Source: Acetobacter aceti NBRC 14818 (GTDB lineage: Bacteria; Pseudomonadota; Alphaproteobacteria; Acetobacterales; Acetobacteraceae). From it: DNA of 64,000 nucleotides. The stretch covers positions 248,001 through 312,000 of the forward strand of contig NZ_AP023410.1 of NCBI RefSeq assembly GCF_000193495.2. The letters run 5' to 3'. Below the pieces are notes generated by a model. It did no database searches. It worked only from the letters and a program-made list of their open reading frames with translations, and was not told the origin of the DNA. Below are positions 18,490 to 27,142 of this stretch, piece after piece (within the stretch, counting starts at the first letter, position 1; each line of letters begins with the position of its first letter). The translations under genes and the position numbers were made by a program.

Positions 18490-19176
18490 TTACGGCCGGG
18501 GCACGCCGCCGGTCCACACAACTTCACCCAGCAGCCGGAAGCAGCCCAGCTGGTTTTCTTCGACATCCTGCGGCGGGTAGCGGTGGTTGTCGGCTATGAC
18601 CCGCACGCCGCCGCCCAGACGAGGATCGAGGCGGCGGATCATCAGCGTACCGCTGCTTTCCAGCGCATAGAGGGCGCTGGCCGTGACAGTCGTCACGCTA
18701 CGGTCGACGATCACCAGGTCGCCTGAGGCCAGCGTGGGCTCCATCGCATCGCCCTCGCTGGTCATCAGGCAGAGGGCAGAGAGATCCCGGGGGATGGCGC
18801 TCTGCAGCCAGTCGCGTCCGATCCGCAGGCCGTCCTCGTGATTGTCGTGCCAGGGAATGACAATCTGCCGGGTGGCGGTGGCTGTTCCGTCCGGACTGTC
18901 GGTTCCGGGGCCTGTGCCGCTGCCAAAGGCCAGCCAGTCCAGGGAGACTCCACAGACGCGGGCTAGTGAAGCGATGGCGGAGAATTTCATCTCGCCACCG
19001 TTCATATAATCCCGCAGGGTCGTGTAGGGGACGCCGGCCGCTTTTGCGGCGTGGGTGATGCCGATGCTCTGGGCGGCTTCACGGAGACGCTCGCCACGCT
19101 CGCGCATCAGGCGGATCTGTTCATCCATGAGCTTGCGCTTCTGTCTGCGTTTGCGGGCCACACTTTCTGTCCTCAT
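18490..19176 (-). CDS. Phage-type repressor with HTH and inactive S24 peptidase-like domain
   Basis: A 228-residue CI/LexA-like regulator: basic N-terminus, HTH (about residues 40-85: GITHAAKAAGVPYTTLRDYMNGGEMKFSAIASLARVCGVSLDWLAFG), and a C-terminal S24/LexA-like domain (MEPTLASGDLVIVDRSV). The position normally holding the catalytic serine (GDSM) reads GDAM at about residue 144, and the region of the catalytic lysine reads TLMIRRL near residue 181. Self-cleavage is therefore unlikely and SOS induction improbable. A 22-bp operator overlaps the start codon, indicating autoregulation. A GTG one codon upstream and ATG 19128 are alternative starts. Confidence 0.8.
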   Translation of the reverse strand: MRTESVARKRRQKRKLMDEQIRLMRERGERLREAAQSIGITHAAKAAGVPYTTLRDYMNGGEMKFSAIASLARVCGVSLDWLAFGSGTGPGTDSPDGTATATRQIVIPWHDNHEDGLRIGRDWLQSAIPRDLSALCLMTSEGDAMEPTLASGDLVIVDRSVTTVTASALYALESSGTLMIRRLDPRLGGGVRVIADNHRYPPQDVEENQLGCFRLLGEVVWTGGVPRP

Positions 19177-19190
19177 CACAAAATGAGGAC
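19169..19190. promoter_or_regulatory. Operator palindrome at repressor start
   Basis: GTCCTCAT and ATGAGGAC are perfect 8-bp arms separated by CACAAA. The palindrome covers the repressor start codon and lies in the divergent region shared with the plus-strand gene at 19319. The size and placement fit binding by a CI-like dimer. Confidence 0.6.
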
Positions 19191-19318
19191 GCTATACGGA
19201 TTCCCGCTTGATATGTAAGTCGGAAAAGCGTAGTTCTGTGAATCGAAATGTTGCGGGACCCGTCACTCGTCATGGTCAGATCCTCGCACAGAAACGGCGT
19301 TCTGTCGAAGGGATTATC

Positions 19319-19564
19319 ATGCCTGAAGATCCGCTCCTGCCACCGCCCGCACATACTCCCGGTCTTGAGGACCTCCATGCCGGACTGCACGACGTGCTGC
19401 GTCTGATCGAGATCGAGCATGCCCTGCTGCGCGGGCGGCTGGAAAGCCTGAAGGCTGACAGCGAGGGGGCGAGGCTGCTGGAAGGGGTGATGGTCCTCGG
19501 CGCTGTGCTTCAGCAGAGGATGGCAGGGCTGCTGCAGATCTGTCGGGACATCGGGGGGCTGTGA
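19319..19564 (+). CDS. Hypothetical protein, 81 aa, divergent from repressor
   Basis: A small helical protein (HAGLHDVLRLIEIEHALLRGRLESLKADSEGARLLEGVMVLGAVLQQRMAGLL) with no membrane or signal features. ATG 19319 is preferred over an upstream frame start because the sequence becomes protein-like only from MPEDPLL. Being divergent from the repressor and close to its operator, it is a candidate target, as cro/cII-type genes are in phages. Family unknown. Confidence 0.5.
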   Translation: MPEDPLLPPPAHTPGLEDLHAGLHDVLRLIEIEHALLRGRLESLKADSEGARLLEGVMVLGAVLQQRMAGLLQICRDIGGL

Positions 19565-19701
19565 GTGAGGGTGAGGGGTTCCCCTCTGCGCGATGAATGG
19601 GGACCGGACGAACGGAGTAGAGAGCCAGTGATCTACTGGTCTGTTATGGGCGGACGCGAAGTGTCTCCGTGATACTCTCCCAGAGGCAGCTTCGGGGGGG
19701 A

Positions 19702-19748
19702 AGCGGAATGTCCGGTGTCGAAAGTAAAACCGAGAAATCGGACATTGT
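19702..19748. repeat. Intergenic hairpin repeat, copy 1
   Basis: It starts AGCGGAATGTCCGG; arms AATGTCCG and CGGACATT are perfectly complementary (8 bp). A related 47-49 bp unit lies at 28500-28548 with a compensating stem change, both downstream or between genes. It looks like a small REP-type family. Confidence 0.5.
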
Positions 19749-19795
19749 AAAAGAAAAACACGAGGAGATTCCAAGCGTGAATTTTGGAAAATTAC

Positions 19796-20695
19796 TTAAG
19801 TTACCAAAGAAGGTAAAGCAGCGAATTCGATAAAGTCCTGCAGATATCGGACCTCTTCATCGGTTTCGCGGCAACCAAGAAATATCTGCTTTGCAATGCC
19901 CTTTTTACCAAGCTTCACCGGGTAAAGGTCGAAGCGTGGGGCATACTCTTCCACAAGCCAGCGTGGAAGTGCTGCAACGCCCCTTCCATGCGCCACCATC
20001 ACCAGCATGATATCCGTGGTTTCAATCTGTTTCTGCTGTCGTGGGCCAATACCAGCAGGCTGTAGAAACTGCGTATAGATATCCAGCCGCTCGGACGGAA
20101 CAGGGTAGGTGATCAATGTTTCGCCAGCAAGCTGTTCCGGCAAGACGAACTTCTCATTCCGAAGAGGATGTTCAGGGCCAACGGCCAGAACGAGTTCATA
20201 ATCGAAGACCGGTGTGAATTTCAGGCCGGGTTTGTAAAGCGGATCAGGGGTGACCACGATGTCAATCTCATTGCTGAACAACGCGCCAATACCGCCAAAC
20301 TGGAACTTCTGCCGTACATCCACGTCAACTTTGGGCCATCGCTCCAGATACGGGGAGACGACTTTCAGAAGCCACTGATAGCAGGGATGACACTCCATGC
20401 CGATGCGGAGTGTACCACGCCCGCCATTTGCGAACTGTTCAAGGCGGCTTTCCGCCAGCTCAAATTGAGGAAGCAGGCGGTTCGCCAAAGCAAGCAGCCA
20501 TTCGCCTGCCTGATTGAGCACAAGGGAGCGTCCCTCCCGCCGCCATATCTTTACTCCAAGCTGCTGTTCAATCTTGCGGATGGCGTGACTGAGCGCCGGC
20601 TGGGTTAGGTTCAGACGCATCCCTGCAGCCGTCAAAGAGCCTTCTCGCGCGACTTCCCGAATAATTGTCAGATGACTGCGCTCCAGAACGCCCAT
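19796..20695 (-). CDS. metR: MetR, LysR-type methionine regulator
   Basis: A 299-residue LysR regulator resembling MetR, the homocysteine-responsive activator of methionine synthase genes. The N-terminal HTH is HLTIIREVAREGSLTAAGMRLNLTQPALSHAIRKIEQQLGVKIWRR; the effector domain includes MECHPCYQWLLKV, which is typical of MetR. It lies downstream of mesD in the same orientation, supporting the assignment. Its own 318-bp upstream region is AT-rich and probably holds an independent promoter. Appears intact. Confidence 0.85.
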   Translation of the reverse strand: MGVLERSHLTIIREVAREGSLTAAGMRLNLTQPALSHAIRKIEQQLGVKIWRREGRSLVLNQAGEWLLALANRLLPQFELAESRLEQFANGGRGTLRIGMECHPCYQWLLKVVSPYLERWPKVDVDVRQKFQFGGIGALFSNEIDIVVTPDPLYKPGLKFTPVFDYELVLAVGPEHPLRNEKFVLPEQLAGETLITYPVPSERLDIYTQFLQPAGIGPRQQKQIETTDIMLVMVAHGRGVAALPRWLVEEYAPRFDLYPVKLGKKGIAKQIFLGCRETDEEVRYLQDFIEFAALPSLVT

Positions 20696-21013
20696 GGTCT
20701 ACCTCGCGAATGCACAGGATTCATATAATCATAAAAACATATCATTTTAGTTCACTCTCATAAAATTTTATCATGATGGTGTACATGATTCTTTTGGGAC
20801 AGCTTTCCATCATCCCGACCAATAATCGTGGCCTCTTGTGCACTGAATCTGAATACAAATTCGACCTCCTACATGAAACATGCAGGGAAAGGTCCGGAGA
20901 CTGTGTTTTCTTGACCACCGACACGAAGCGTCTCCTGCTTGCTCTGGGAAGACCGCATCGACATGGTCGCTTCTGCGTTTCTCCCTCTCTTGGCGTCCAG
21001 CTACGGCAAGTTG
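20696..21013. promoter_or_regulatory. metR upstream region
   Basis: 318 bp between mesD and metR. The stretch 20705-20780 is AT-rich with TATAAT-like and TTTTATCATGA segments suited to a minus-strand promoter. MetR-type TGAA-N5-TTCA sites were searched for; only a near-match (TGAATACAAATTC at 20849) was seen. No gene recognised. Confidence 0.35.
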
Positions 21014-22042
21014 TCAGGCCGAAAGTTCTCTGCGAACGATTTCCGCACCCGCGCCCAGGGCATTGAGCTTGCCCCGCGCCACGTCGCGTGGCAAAGGAGC
21101 CATCCCGCAGTTGGTGCAGGGATAAAGCTTGTCGGCATCGACAAACTGAAGCGCTTTTCGCAGGATATCAGCGACTTTTTCGGGCGTCTCAATGGTGATG
21201 GTGGCCACATCAATGGCGCCCACCATCACCTTTTTCCCACGAATGAGTTCGATCAGATCCATCGGAACACGGGAATTCTGACATTCCAGCGAGATCAGAT
21301 CGATATTGGATTTCTGGAGCTTGGGGAAAATCTCTTCATACTGCCGCCACTCTTCTCCAAGAGCATTTTTCCAGTCGATATTGGCTTTGATACCATAACC
21401 ATAGCAGATATGGACGGCGGTTTCGCATTTCAGCCCTTCAATAGCCCGCTCCAAAGTGGCGATGCCCCAGTCATTCACCTCATCAAAGAAAACATTGAAG
21501 GCAGGTTCATCGAACTGGATGATATCGACGCCAGCGGCTTCCAGTTCCCTCGCTTCCTGATTGAGGATTTTGGCAAATTCCCACGCCAGTTTTTCGCGGC
21601 TTTTGTAATGGCCGTCATAAAGCGTGTCGATCATGGTCATGGGACCAGGAAGCGCCCATTTGATGGGCTTCTTTGTCAGCGTGCGCAAAAACTTCGCATC
21701 CTCGACAAAGACAGGTTTCTCACGTGCCACAGCACCGACAACTGATGGGACACTGGCATCGTAACGGTTGCGAATTTTAACCGTCTGACGGTTCTCAAAG
21801 TCGACGCCGCTGAGATGCTCGATAAACGTCGTGACGAAATGCTGGCGCGTCTGTTCGCCATCGCTGACTATGTCAATGCCGGCCCGGTCCTGATCGTCCA
21901 GGGTCAGGCGCAGCGCATCCTGTATACCTTCGACAAATTCCTCACCCTGCAATTTCCAGGGCGACCAGAGGGTCTTAGGTTTGGCGAGCCAGGACGGCTT
22001 GGGCAGGCTACCAGCCGTTGAGGTGGGGAGCAGTGTTTTCAT
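21014..22042 (-). CDS. mesD: MesD-type core methionine synthase (folate-independent)
   Basis: A 342-residue protein consisting only of the catalytic C-terminal domain of MetE; the N-terminal folate-binding half of cobalamin-independent methionine synthase is absent. Zinc/homocysteine ligands are visible: His211 and Cys213 in AVHICYG, Glu253 in SLECQ, Cys312 in TNCGM. The partner gene next to it is the DUF1852 gene (mesX), which identifies the MesD family. From published work on this family, MesD needs MesX and oxygen and does not use 5-methyl-THF; the methyl donor is unknown. The genes are 27 bp apart on one strand with metR downstream. Confidence 0.85.
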   Translation of the reverse strand: MKTLLPTSTAGSLPKPSWLAKPKTLWSPWKLQGEEFVEGIQDALRLTLDDQDRAGIDIVSDGEQTRQHFVTTFIEHLSGVDFENRQTVKIRNRYDASVPSVVGAVAREKPVFVEDAKFLRTLTKKPIKWALPGPMTMIDTLYDGHYKSREKLAWEFAKILNQEARELEAAGVDIIQFDEPAFNVFFDEVNDWGIATLERAIEGLKCETAVHICYGYGIKANIDWKNALGEEWRQYEEIFPKLQKSNIDLISLECQNSRVPMDLIELIRGKKVMVGAIDVATITIETPEKVADILRKALQFVDADKLYPCTNCGMAPLPRDVARGKLNALGAGAEIVRRELSA

Positions 22043-22069
22043 GAGAGATAACCTTGTGTTTCTGACTGA

Positions 22070-23053
22070 TCAGGCGGCGTAGCTGGCAGACCACTGCTCA
22101 AGAACATCGTGATACGGTTCGATGAAATTCTCTTCCGTATACTTACCTTGTGCGGTTGCTAACTGACTCCGCTCTTCGCGGTCGTAAACAATGCGGGTGT
22201 TGGAATAATCCTGATGCTGCAGACTTGGCTTGTAACAGTCGCCTGCCGCAGCATTGGCGTTGTAGATTTCAGGGCGGTAGACCTTCTGAAAAGACTCCAT
22301 CACACTGATGGTGCTGATAAGCTCAAGAGTCGAATAATCAGAGAGCAGGTCACCAAAAAAATAGAACGCCAATGGCGCTGCGCTATTGCGGGGCATGAAA
22401 TAGCGGACCTGCATTCCCATTTTATTAAAATACTGATCTGTCAGAGAAAATTCACGCTGCTGGTATTCAACCCCCAGAACAGGATGCTGATTTTCAGTCC
22501 GATAATAGGTTCGGTTGGTTGAAACACTGAGGCATATAAGGGGAAGCTTCCTGAAATTCTTTCTGTAAGCGGTGGAATTCACAACGCTCTTAAAAAGATT
22601 TCCGTGCAGGTCTCCGTAATTTTGAGGAACGGTGAACTCTGCCTTGTTTTTATTGTAGTCGGGCAGCAGCACACTGAAATCATAATCCCGCACATATGAG
22701 GAAAAACTGTTTCCTGCGAGACCTTCTATGCGCCTGTTGGCCTTTTTATCGACAATCGTTGTGTACAGAACTTCGATCAGCGGAAAGCTTTCGTTCTTGC
22801 CGGCAAAGGCAAGGTCCATCTCAATGGAAACGATTTCAAGCTCGACGGAGTAGCGATCCCCCATGGGGTTGTCCCAATGCGCCAGGCCATTGAAACGATT
22901 GTCAATCATCCTGAGCACGTTGCGCAGGTTTTCCTGACGGCTTTCTCCTCTTGCCAGATTGGCGAAATTGGTCGTGAGACGCGTTCTGCCGGATGGATGA
23001 TAATTCTCATCGAAGCGAATGCGCTTTATTTCAAATGCGGTTTCCCTGATCAT
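22070..23053 (-). CDS. mesX: MesX, DUF1852 partner of MesD
   Basis: A 327-residue DUF1852 protein, recognisable from IRFDENYHPSGRTRLTTNFANLARG, NRFNGLAHWDNP and VRDYDFSVLLPDYN. DUF1852 genes occur almost only beside core-MetE genes, and MesX is required for MesD activity. I chose ATG 23053, which has AAGG 5 bases upstream and aligns with the family N-terminus; ATGs at 23068 and 23065 are alternatives, and the open frame up to 23158 is probably not translated. It heads the mesX-mesD unit. Confidence 0.85.
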   Translation of the reverse strand: MIRETAFEIKRIRFDENYHPSGRTRLTTNFANLARGESRQENLRNVLRMIDNRFNGLAHWDNPMGDRYSVELEIVSIEMDLAFAGKNESFPLIEVLYTTIVDKKANRRIEGLAGNSFSSYVRDYDFSVLLPDYNKNKAEFTVPQNYGDLHGNLFKSVVNSTAYRKNFRKLPLICLSVSTNRTYYRTENQHPVLGVEYQQREFSLTDQYFNKMGMQVRYFMPRNSAAPLAFYFFGDLLSDYSTLELISTISVMESFQKVYRPEIYNANAAAGDCYKPSLQHQDYSNTRIVYDREERSQLATAQGKYTEENFIEPYHDVLEQWSASYAA

Positions 23054-23302
23054 TGAAGCCTTCATCATGCCTGCTGTTAAGAGCCGTGCCTGCCTTATGC
23101 CGGAAGACTTCATTGAGCAGAAATGATTTAAATTCATTAAACCATAAATATCACTCATGGAATGATGTGATCAGGGTGACGGCGAAAATGGATAAGATCA
23201 GAGACTGACCTGCCATCTAGCATGTAAAAAATCGATATCTGCCTTCTGTCGTTCCATCTTGCGCGCTATGTGCATCTGGCGGCATGGTGCAAGGGCGAAC
23301 GC

Positions 23303-23510
23303 TTCGATGGTCCCGCGCGAGCGGGTTAATAGGGAATACCGTCACGCACTGGGCAGATGACCGTCCAGAGGCATAGTCGGTGGCTGCTCCCGCAACTGTA
23401 GGCGGTATGCTGCTGGTTCGTTCACCTTGAACGTGGACCACTGTTCCCATAGGGGCGGGAAGGTTGGAACCAGTCGGCCATGATCCGTGAGCCAGGAGAC
23501 CTGCCATCGT
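23303..23510 (+). promoter_or_regulatory. Cobalamin (B12) riboswitch
   Basis: The plus strand shows the ordered conserved blocks of the AdoCbl riboswitch: GGTTAATAGGGAAT (23324 on), GCTGCTCCCGCAACTGTA (23383-23400), CCACTGTTCC, GGGCGGGAAGG, and the closing B12 box GAGCCAGGAGACCTGCC (23489-23505). It reads rightwards, away from mesX-mesD and towards a short frame and a Rieske oxygenase gene. GGGAGGAG at 23543 may be the ribosome site it controls. No intrinsic terminator follows, so translational control is more likely, as usual in alphaproteobacteria. Confidence 0.88.
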
Positions 23511-23558
23511 TCAGCCACCAACCGTCGGGCGGGATGACCGAAGGGAGGAGAGAAGTCT

Positions 23559-23696
23559 ATGCCTGTCTGCCTCGTGCTTCCGCCATTCCTGCTGAAGCGG
23601 TCAACCGGATCTTTTCAGGCCACAGTCCCTTGCCTCATCAGATCTGACCGATATGCGCGACACATGTTCGTGCTGCTGAAAGCCCCTGGCCGTTAA
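23559..23696 (+). CDS. Short reading frame after B12 riboswitch, 45 aa
   Basis: ATG 23559 follows the strong ribosome site GGGAGGAGAG. The 45-residue product (starts MPVCLVLPPFLLKRS) has a hydrophobic N-terminus and a basic remainder and resembles nothing I know. It may be a leader peptide coupling the riboswitch to the downstream Rieske gene, or a remnant. Riboswitch position supports its translation; the protein sequence itself does not. Confidence 0.4.
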   Translation: MPVCLVLPPFLLKRSTGSFQATVPCLIRSDRYARHMFVLLKAPGR

Positions 23697-23850
23697 GCAC
23701 TTCGGATCCAGGAACCGGGCACTCACGCGCCTTGTCTGGTAGTGATAACGGTTACGCTTGCTCAGACAAAATGTGAGAGACGGGACGGCACTCCATACTG
23801 GAGCGTTACATCCTTTCGCCCTAGTCTGAGCCGGATGAAATGCCGAGGCA

Positions 23851-24375
23851 ATGGAAAACGAATTTCATCAAACTTCAGAACATCCCGGGTGCGCAGAACA
23901 CACTGATTTAAGGCGTATCAGAACCAATCCTGACTTCTGGTATCCCGTTGCATGGTCCCGTGAATTGAGAAGAGAGAAAGCAATCGATGTCCGGTTTGCC
24001 GGACGTCATATCGTTGTTGTCCGTCCAAAGAGCGGCGCACCTTACGCGTTGGACGGGCTATGCCCTCACCGGCAGGTTCTTTTGGGCAAAGGCGACGTGC
24101 ATGGTGACGCAATAAGCTGCATCGCTCATGGTCTGAGATATAACAGGGACGGCCAGTGTGTTTCGTCCGATATCTCTGCCGAGGCACAATGTCTGCATCT
24201 CAGGACCTGGGCCTGCCGGGAAAAAGATGGGCTCATTTTTGTTTTCATGGGGGAGCAGTCTCTCGCGGACAAGACCCCGCTTCCTGACTTTCCAAGAGTA
24301 AGGGACAAGCGTTACCGCACGCGCCGCTTCGGTAAGGTCGTGAACTGTCATTACAGTTTCATGCATGAAAACCTG
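23851..24375 (+). pseudogene. Rieske oxygenase, truncated by IS
   Basis: N-terminal half of a VanA-like Rieske non-haem iron oxygenase. The [2Fe-2S] motif is complete: Cys71-x-His73 and Cys90-x-x-His93 (CPHR..., CIAH). The protein reaches SFMHENL, the beginning of the mononuclear iron site, where the IS at about 24376 cuts it; the remaining His/Asp ligands and C-terminus are absent. The last ~14 residues of the open frame come from the IS. It lies 341 bp downstream of the B12 riboswitch on the same strand. O-demethylation or ring hydroxylation would be the family activity; the substrate is unknown. Confidence 0.75.
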
Positions 24376-25526
24376 GAGGGTTCTAAAAACCCCCTGGTTT
24401 TGAGGTCTTCTGTATGATTCTATTTCTTCTGCGTTGATTGAGGGAATGGCGATATGAAGCAGTCTGGTTTCTTTGATGTTGAAGAGCGTCTTGCCCGGCT
24501 GAGTGGGCTTGGCGATCAGCTCGAAGCGTTTTCCCGGACTGTGGATTTTGAAGCGTTCCGTCCTGATCTGGACAAGGCCCTGGCGTATTCCGATGGAAGC
24601 AAGGGCGGACGACCGCCATTTGATCCTGTGCTGATGTTCAAGATCCTGGTGATCCAGACGCTCAACAATTTGTCTGATGAGCGGACGGAATATCTGATCA
24701 ACGATCGCCTCTCCTTTATGCGTTTCCTTGGGCTGGGACTTTCAGATCGGGTGCCGGATGCCAAAACGGTCTGGCTGTTTCGCGAGCGTCTGACCCAGGC
24801 GGGTGCGATCGATGGGCTGTTCAACCGCTTTGATGCGACCCTGCGTAACGCCGGGTATTTGCCGATGTCAGGCCAGATCCTGGATGCCACGCTGGTAGCG
24901 GCTCCGAAGCAGCGGAACACCAATGCAGAGAAAGCGGATCTGCGAGCAGGCCGTATTCCTGAAGACTGGCAGGACAAACCCGCAAAGCTGTCGCACAAGG
25001 ATCGTCATGCGCGCTGGACACTGAAGTTCACGAAGGCGAAGCGGCAGGATGATGGAACCATGCCATCCAGCGATCTCGCCATCCCGTTCTTTGGCTATAA
25101 ATCGCATGTTTCCATCGATCGGAAATACCGGTTCATCCGCAAATGGAAAACAACGCATGCCGCTGCCAGTGATGGCGCGCGATTGAGAGAGGGGCTTCTG
25201 GATAAAACCAATACGGCCTCAAGTGTCTGGGCCGACACGGCCTATCGCTCAAAAGCCAACGAAGACTTCATGGAAAAGCAGGGCTTTGTCTCCAAGGTTC
25301 ATCGCAAAAAGCCGCATCTCAAGCCTATGCCCCGGCATATCCAGAAATCAAATGCTGGAAAGTCGGTCATCCGCTCGCGTGTCGAGCATGTCTTTGCCGA
25401 TCAGAAGTCACAGACGGGGCTGTTTGTCCGGACTGTCGGTATCAGTCGAGCCACCATGAGGATCGGGCTCGCCAATATCGTCTACAATATGCGCCGCCTC
25501 CTCTTCCTCGAAAGATTGAACGCGAG
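24376..25526 (+). mobile_element. IS5-family element, right end lost
   Basis: It begins where the Rieske reading frame breaks and ends where the IS3-type element begins. No matching right terminal repeat remains, so the IS3 insertion or an adjacent deletion removed it. An internal fragment of a related element lies at 60645-61022. Confidence 0.65.
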
Positions 25527-25557
25527 GGTAATCCCCCCATTTTTAGTGGGGCATTGA
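24454..25557 (+). CDS. IS5-family transposase, C-terminus replaced
   Basis: A 367-residue DDE transposase (VEERLARLSGLGDQLEAF, then GQILDATLVAAPKQRNT with the first D, VWADTAYRSKANE with the second, and RSRVEHVFADQK with the E). The catalytic core is complete. The last nine residues (VIPPFLVGH) are encoded by the neighbouring IS3 end, so only the extreme C-terminus differs from a normal copy. It may still be active, but the element lacks its right end. Confidence 0.85.
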   Translation: MKQSGFFDVEERLARLSGLGDQLEAFSRTVDFEAFRPDLDKALAYSDGSKGGRPPFDPVLMFKILVIQTLNNLSDERTEYLINDRLSFMRFLGLGLSDRVPDAKTVWLFRERLTQAGAIDGLFNRFDATLRNAGYLPMSGQILDATLVAAPKQRNTNAEKADLRAGRIPEDWQDKPAKLSHKDRHARWTLKFTKAKRQDDGTMPSSDLAIPFFGYKSHVSIDRKYRFIRKWKTTHAAASDGARLREGLLDKTNTASSVWADTAYRSKANEDFMEKQGFVSKVHRKKPHLKPMPRHIQKSNAGKSVIRSRVEHVFADQKSQTGLFVRTVGISRATMRIGLANIVYNMRRLLFLERLNARVIPPFLVGH

Positions 25558-25565
25558 ATGAGAAT

Positions 25566-26393
25566 TCAGGCAGCTGTTTTTAGTTTCTGGGCGGGGGTTA
25601 GCCCGCTGTTCCCCATGTTGGGTCTGTCATGGTTATATGTCCAGAGCCATTGTGTTGCGACCTCCTGCACGTCCTGAATGCTTTCAAACAAATACTGCTC
25701 CAGCCATTCCTGCCGGACAGTTCTGTTGTAGCGTTCAATATAGGCGTTCTGCTGCGGATTACCCGGTTGCGTATAGATCAGGGTAATCCCCTGTTTTTCG
25801 GCCCATGAAACCAACGTATGACTGACATATTCAGGGCCATTATCCATTCGGATGGCTTCTGGCCTGCCACGCCACTCCATAACCTGTTCCAGACAGCGGA
25901 CAACCCGACAGGCTGGCAGGGAAAAATCAACCTCGATCGCCAGTCCTTCACGATTGAAGTCATCCAGAATGTTCAGGAGCCGAAAAGCACGTCCATCCAT
26001 CAGCCTGTCCGCCATAAAATCCATGGACCAGACCCTGTTGGGAAGGGCCGGAACCGACAGCTTTTCAGGCTTTTCGCGAACCAGACGCCTGCGGGGTTTA
26101 ATCCGCAGGTTGAGTTCCAGTTCCCGATAGATCCGATAAACCCGCTTATGATTCCAGAGCTGTCCCTGCACATTGCGCAGATACAGGAAACACAGACCAA
26201 ATCCCCATCTCCTGTGAGCCTGGGTCAGTCCCACCAGAAGAGCGGCAATCCTGTCGTTCTCCGCTGCCAGTCGCGGACGATAGCGAAAGCAGGTCTCGGA
26301 TATCCCAAAAATCCGACAGGCCAGCGCAATGCTGACCCCATGATGCGCCACAGCCTGTGCCGCCAGTTCCCGGCGCTGGGCTGGCCGCTTCAT
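25566..26393 (-). CDS. IS3-family transposase OrfB
   Basis: Integrase-core transposase with the HTH_21 region ([14 protein letters not shown]), and D, D, E residues in [18 protein letters not shown] and [14 protein letters not shown] (DD35E). The start ATG overlaps the OrfA stop (AAAAAATGA). The A6 run there is a typical -1 slippage site for making the OrfAB fusion. Confidence 0.88.
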   Translation of the reverse strand: MKRPAQRRELAAQAVAHHGVSIALACRIFGISETCFRYRPRLAAENDRIAALLVGLTQAHRRWGFGLCFLYLRNVQGQLWNHKRVYRIYRELELNLRIKPRRRLVREKPEKLSVPALPNRVWSMDFMADRLMDGRAFRLLNILDDFNREGLAIEVDFSLPACRVVRCLEQVMEWRGRPEAIRMDNGPEYVSHTLVSWAEKQGITLIYTQPGNPQQNAYIERYNRTVRQEWLEQYLFESIQDVQEVATQWLWTYNHDRPNMGNSGLTPAQKLKTAA

Positions 26394-26653
26394 TTTTTGC
26401 CAAGGGCTTCCTTCAGGATATCCGTCTGCATGCTCAGATCCGCATACATGCGCTTCAGCCGACGGTTCTCCTCTTCCAAAGCCTTCATCTGACTGATCAT
26501 CGAAGCATCCATGCCGCCATATTTCGCGCGCCACCGGTAAAACGTGGCGTTGCTGATCCCATGCTCCCGGCACAGGTCAGGAACCGGGACACCGCCCTCA
26601 GCCTGGCGGATCACACCCATGATCTGGGCGTCAGTAAAGCGATCACTCTTCAT
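26390..26653 (-). CDS. IS3-family transposase OrfA
   Basis: An 87-residue HTH protein ([41 protein letters not shown]) followed by a leucine-zipper-like helix. ATG 26653 is the usual family start (MKSDRF). It overlaps OrfB through a slippery A run. Confidence 0.88.
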   Translation of the reverse strand: MKSDRFTDAQIMGVIRQAEGGVPVPDLCREHGISNATFYRWRAKYGGMDASMISQMKALEEENRRLKRMYADLSMQTDILKEALGKK

Positions 26654-26723
26654 CAGAATCTCCCCAATTCTTACGCTGAGAAAATTCTCATTCAAAAGTC
26701 ACTCTTTTTATGGGGGGATTACC

Positions 26724-26903
26724 ATGAGAGCAGAGCATGTGCGCGCCAATAAAAGAGTGATTGGGCCAGATGATCTCTGTCATGAGAGGCTTATTGCGAC
26801 ACTCACGTCTGTCACCCCGACGCTGGATGTGGTGCTCTGTGCTCCGATCACCTCAGCCAATCCGTCTGTCTCTACATTGATGGATATTGCGGCGCAGACA
26901 TGA
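26724..26903 (+). other. Unassigned 59-codon frame next to IS3 end
   Basis: The ATG abuts the IS end. The product (MRAEHVRANKRVIGPDDLCHERLIATL...) looks protein-like but is not recognised; it may be the tail of a gene cut by the IS, with the ATG accidental. Confidence 0.2.
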
Positions 26904-26926
26904 TGCTGGCTCAGGAGATGATCCAG

Positions 26927-27142
26927 TCACTCAGCAAGTGTAAGGGCCGTGCCTTTGTGAAAGGCGATATGACTGGTTTTAAGGCTTTCTATTTCATATT
27001 GAGGGTGTTCTGCCGTCGCGTGATGCTGATAGCCGTTGACCAGAAAGGGCGCCGTATGAATGGCTTTGATCCGTCCACTGACGTATCCCGCTTCCGAGTT
27101 CCAAGATACGATGTCTCCGATCTGGAAAGTTTGTGACGGCAT
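26927..27142 (-). CDS. DUF2945 (HVA1/Tudor-like) protein
   Basis: A 71-residue protein of the DUF2945 family: FQIGDIVSWNSEAGYVSGRIKAIHT, ATAEHPQYEIESLKTSHIAFHKG. These small SH3/Tudor-like proteins are widespread in alphaproteobacteria and fungi; function is unclear. The start ATG 27142 has GGAG 7 bases upstream. Its start codon overlaps that of the divergent DUF488 gene within the same CATG. Confidence 0.8.
   Translation of the reverse strand: MPSQTFQIGDIVSWNSEAGYVSGRIKAIHTAPFLVNGYQHHATAEHPQYEIESLKTSHIAFHKGTALTLAE

Larger units (their letters stand above)
25527..26723 (-). mobile_element. IS3-family element, complete (1197 bp)
   Basis: Terminal inverted repeats start GGTAATCCCCCCAT (left) and its complement (right), with further partial identity inward (TTGAATGAGAATT). 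No matching target duplication was found, consistent with an adjacent deletion. A 5'-deleted copy with the same left end lies at 27782-28172. Confidence 0.8.

Noticed and set aside
19121..19774. 217-codon minus-strand frame overlapping the repressor start and the 81-aa gene
   Set aside because: Overlaps the operator and two better-supported genes; low-complexity His/Pro-rich product.
23054..23302. SAM or cobalamin riboswitch in front of mesX on the minus strand
   Set aside because: The B12 elements read only on the plus strand; no SAM-II or other aptamer pattern could be recognised on the minus strand.
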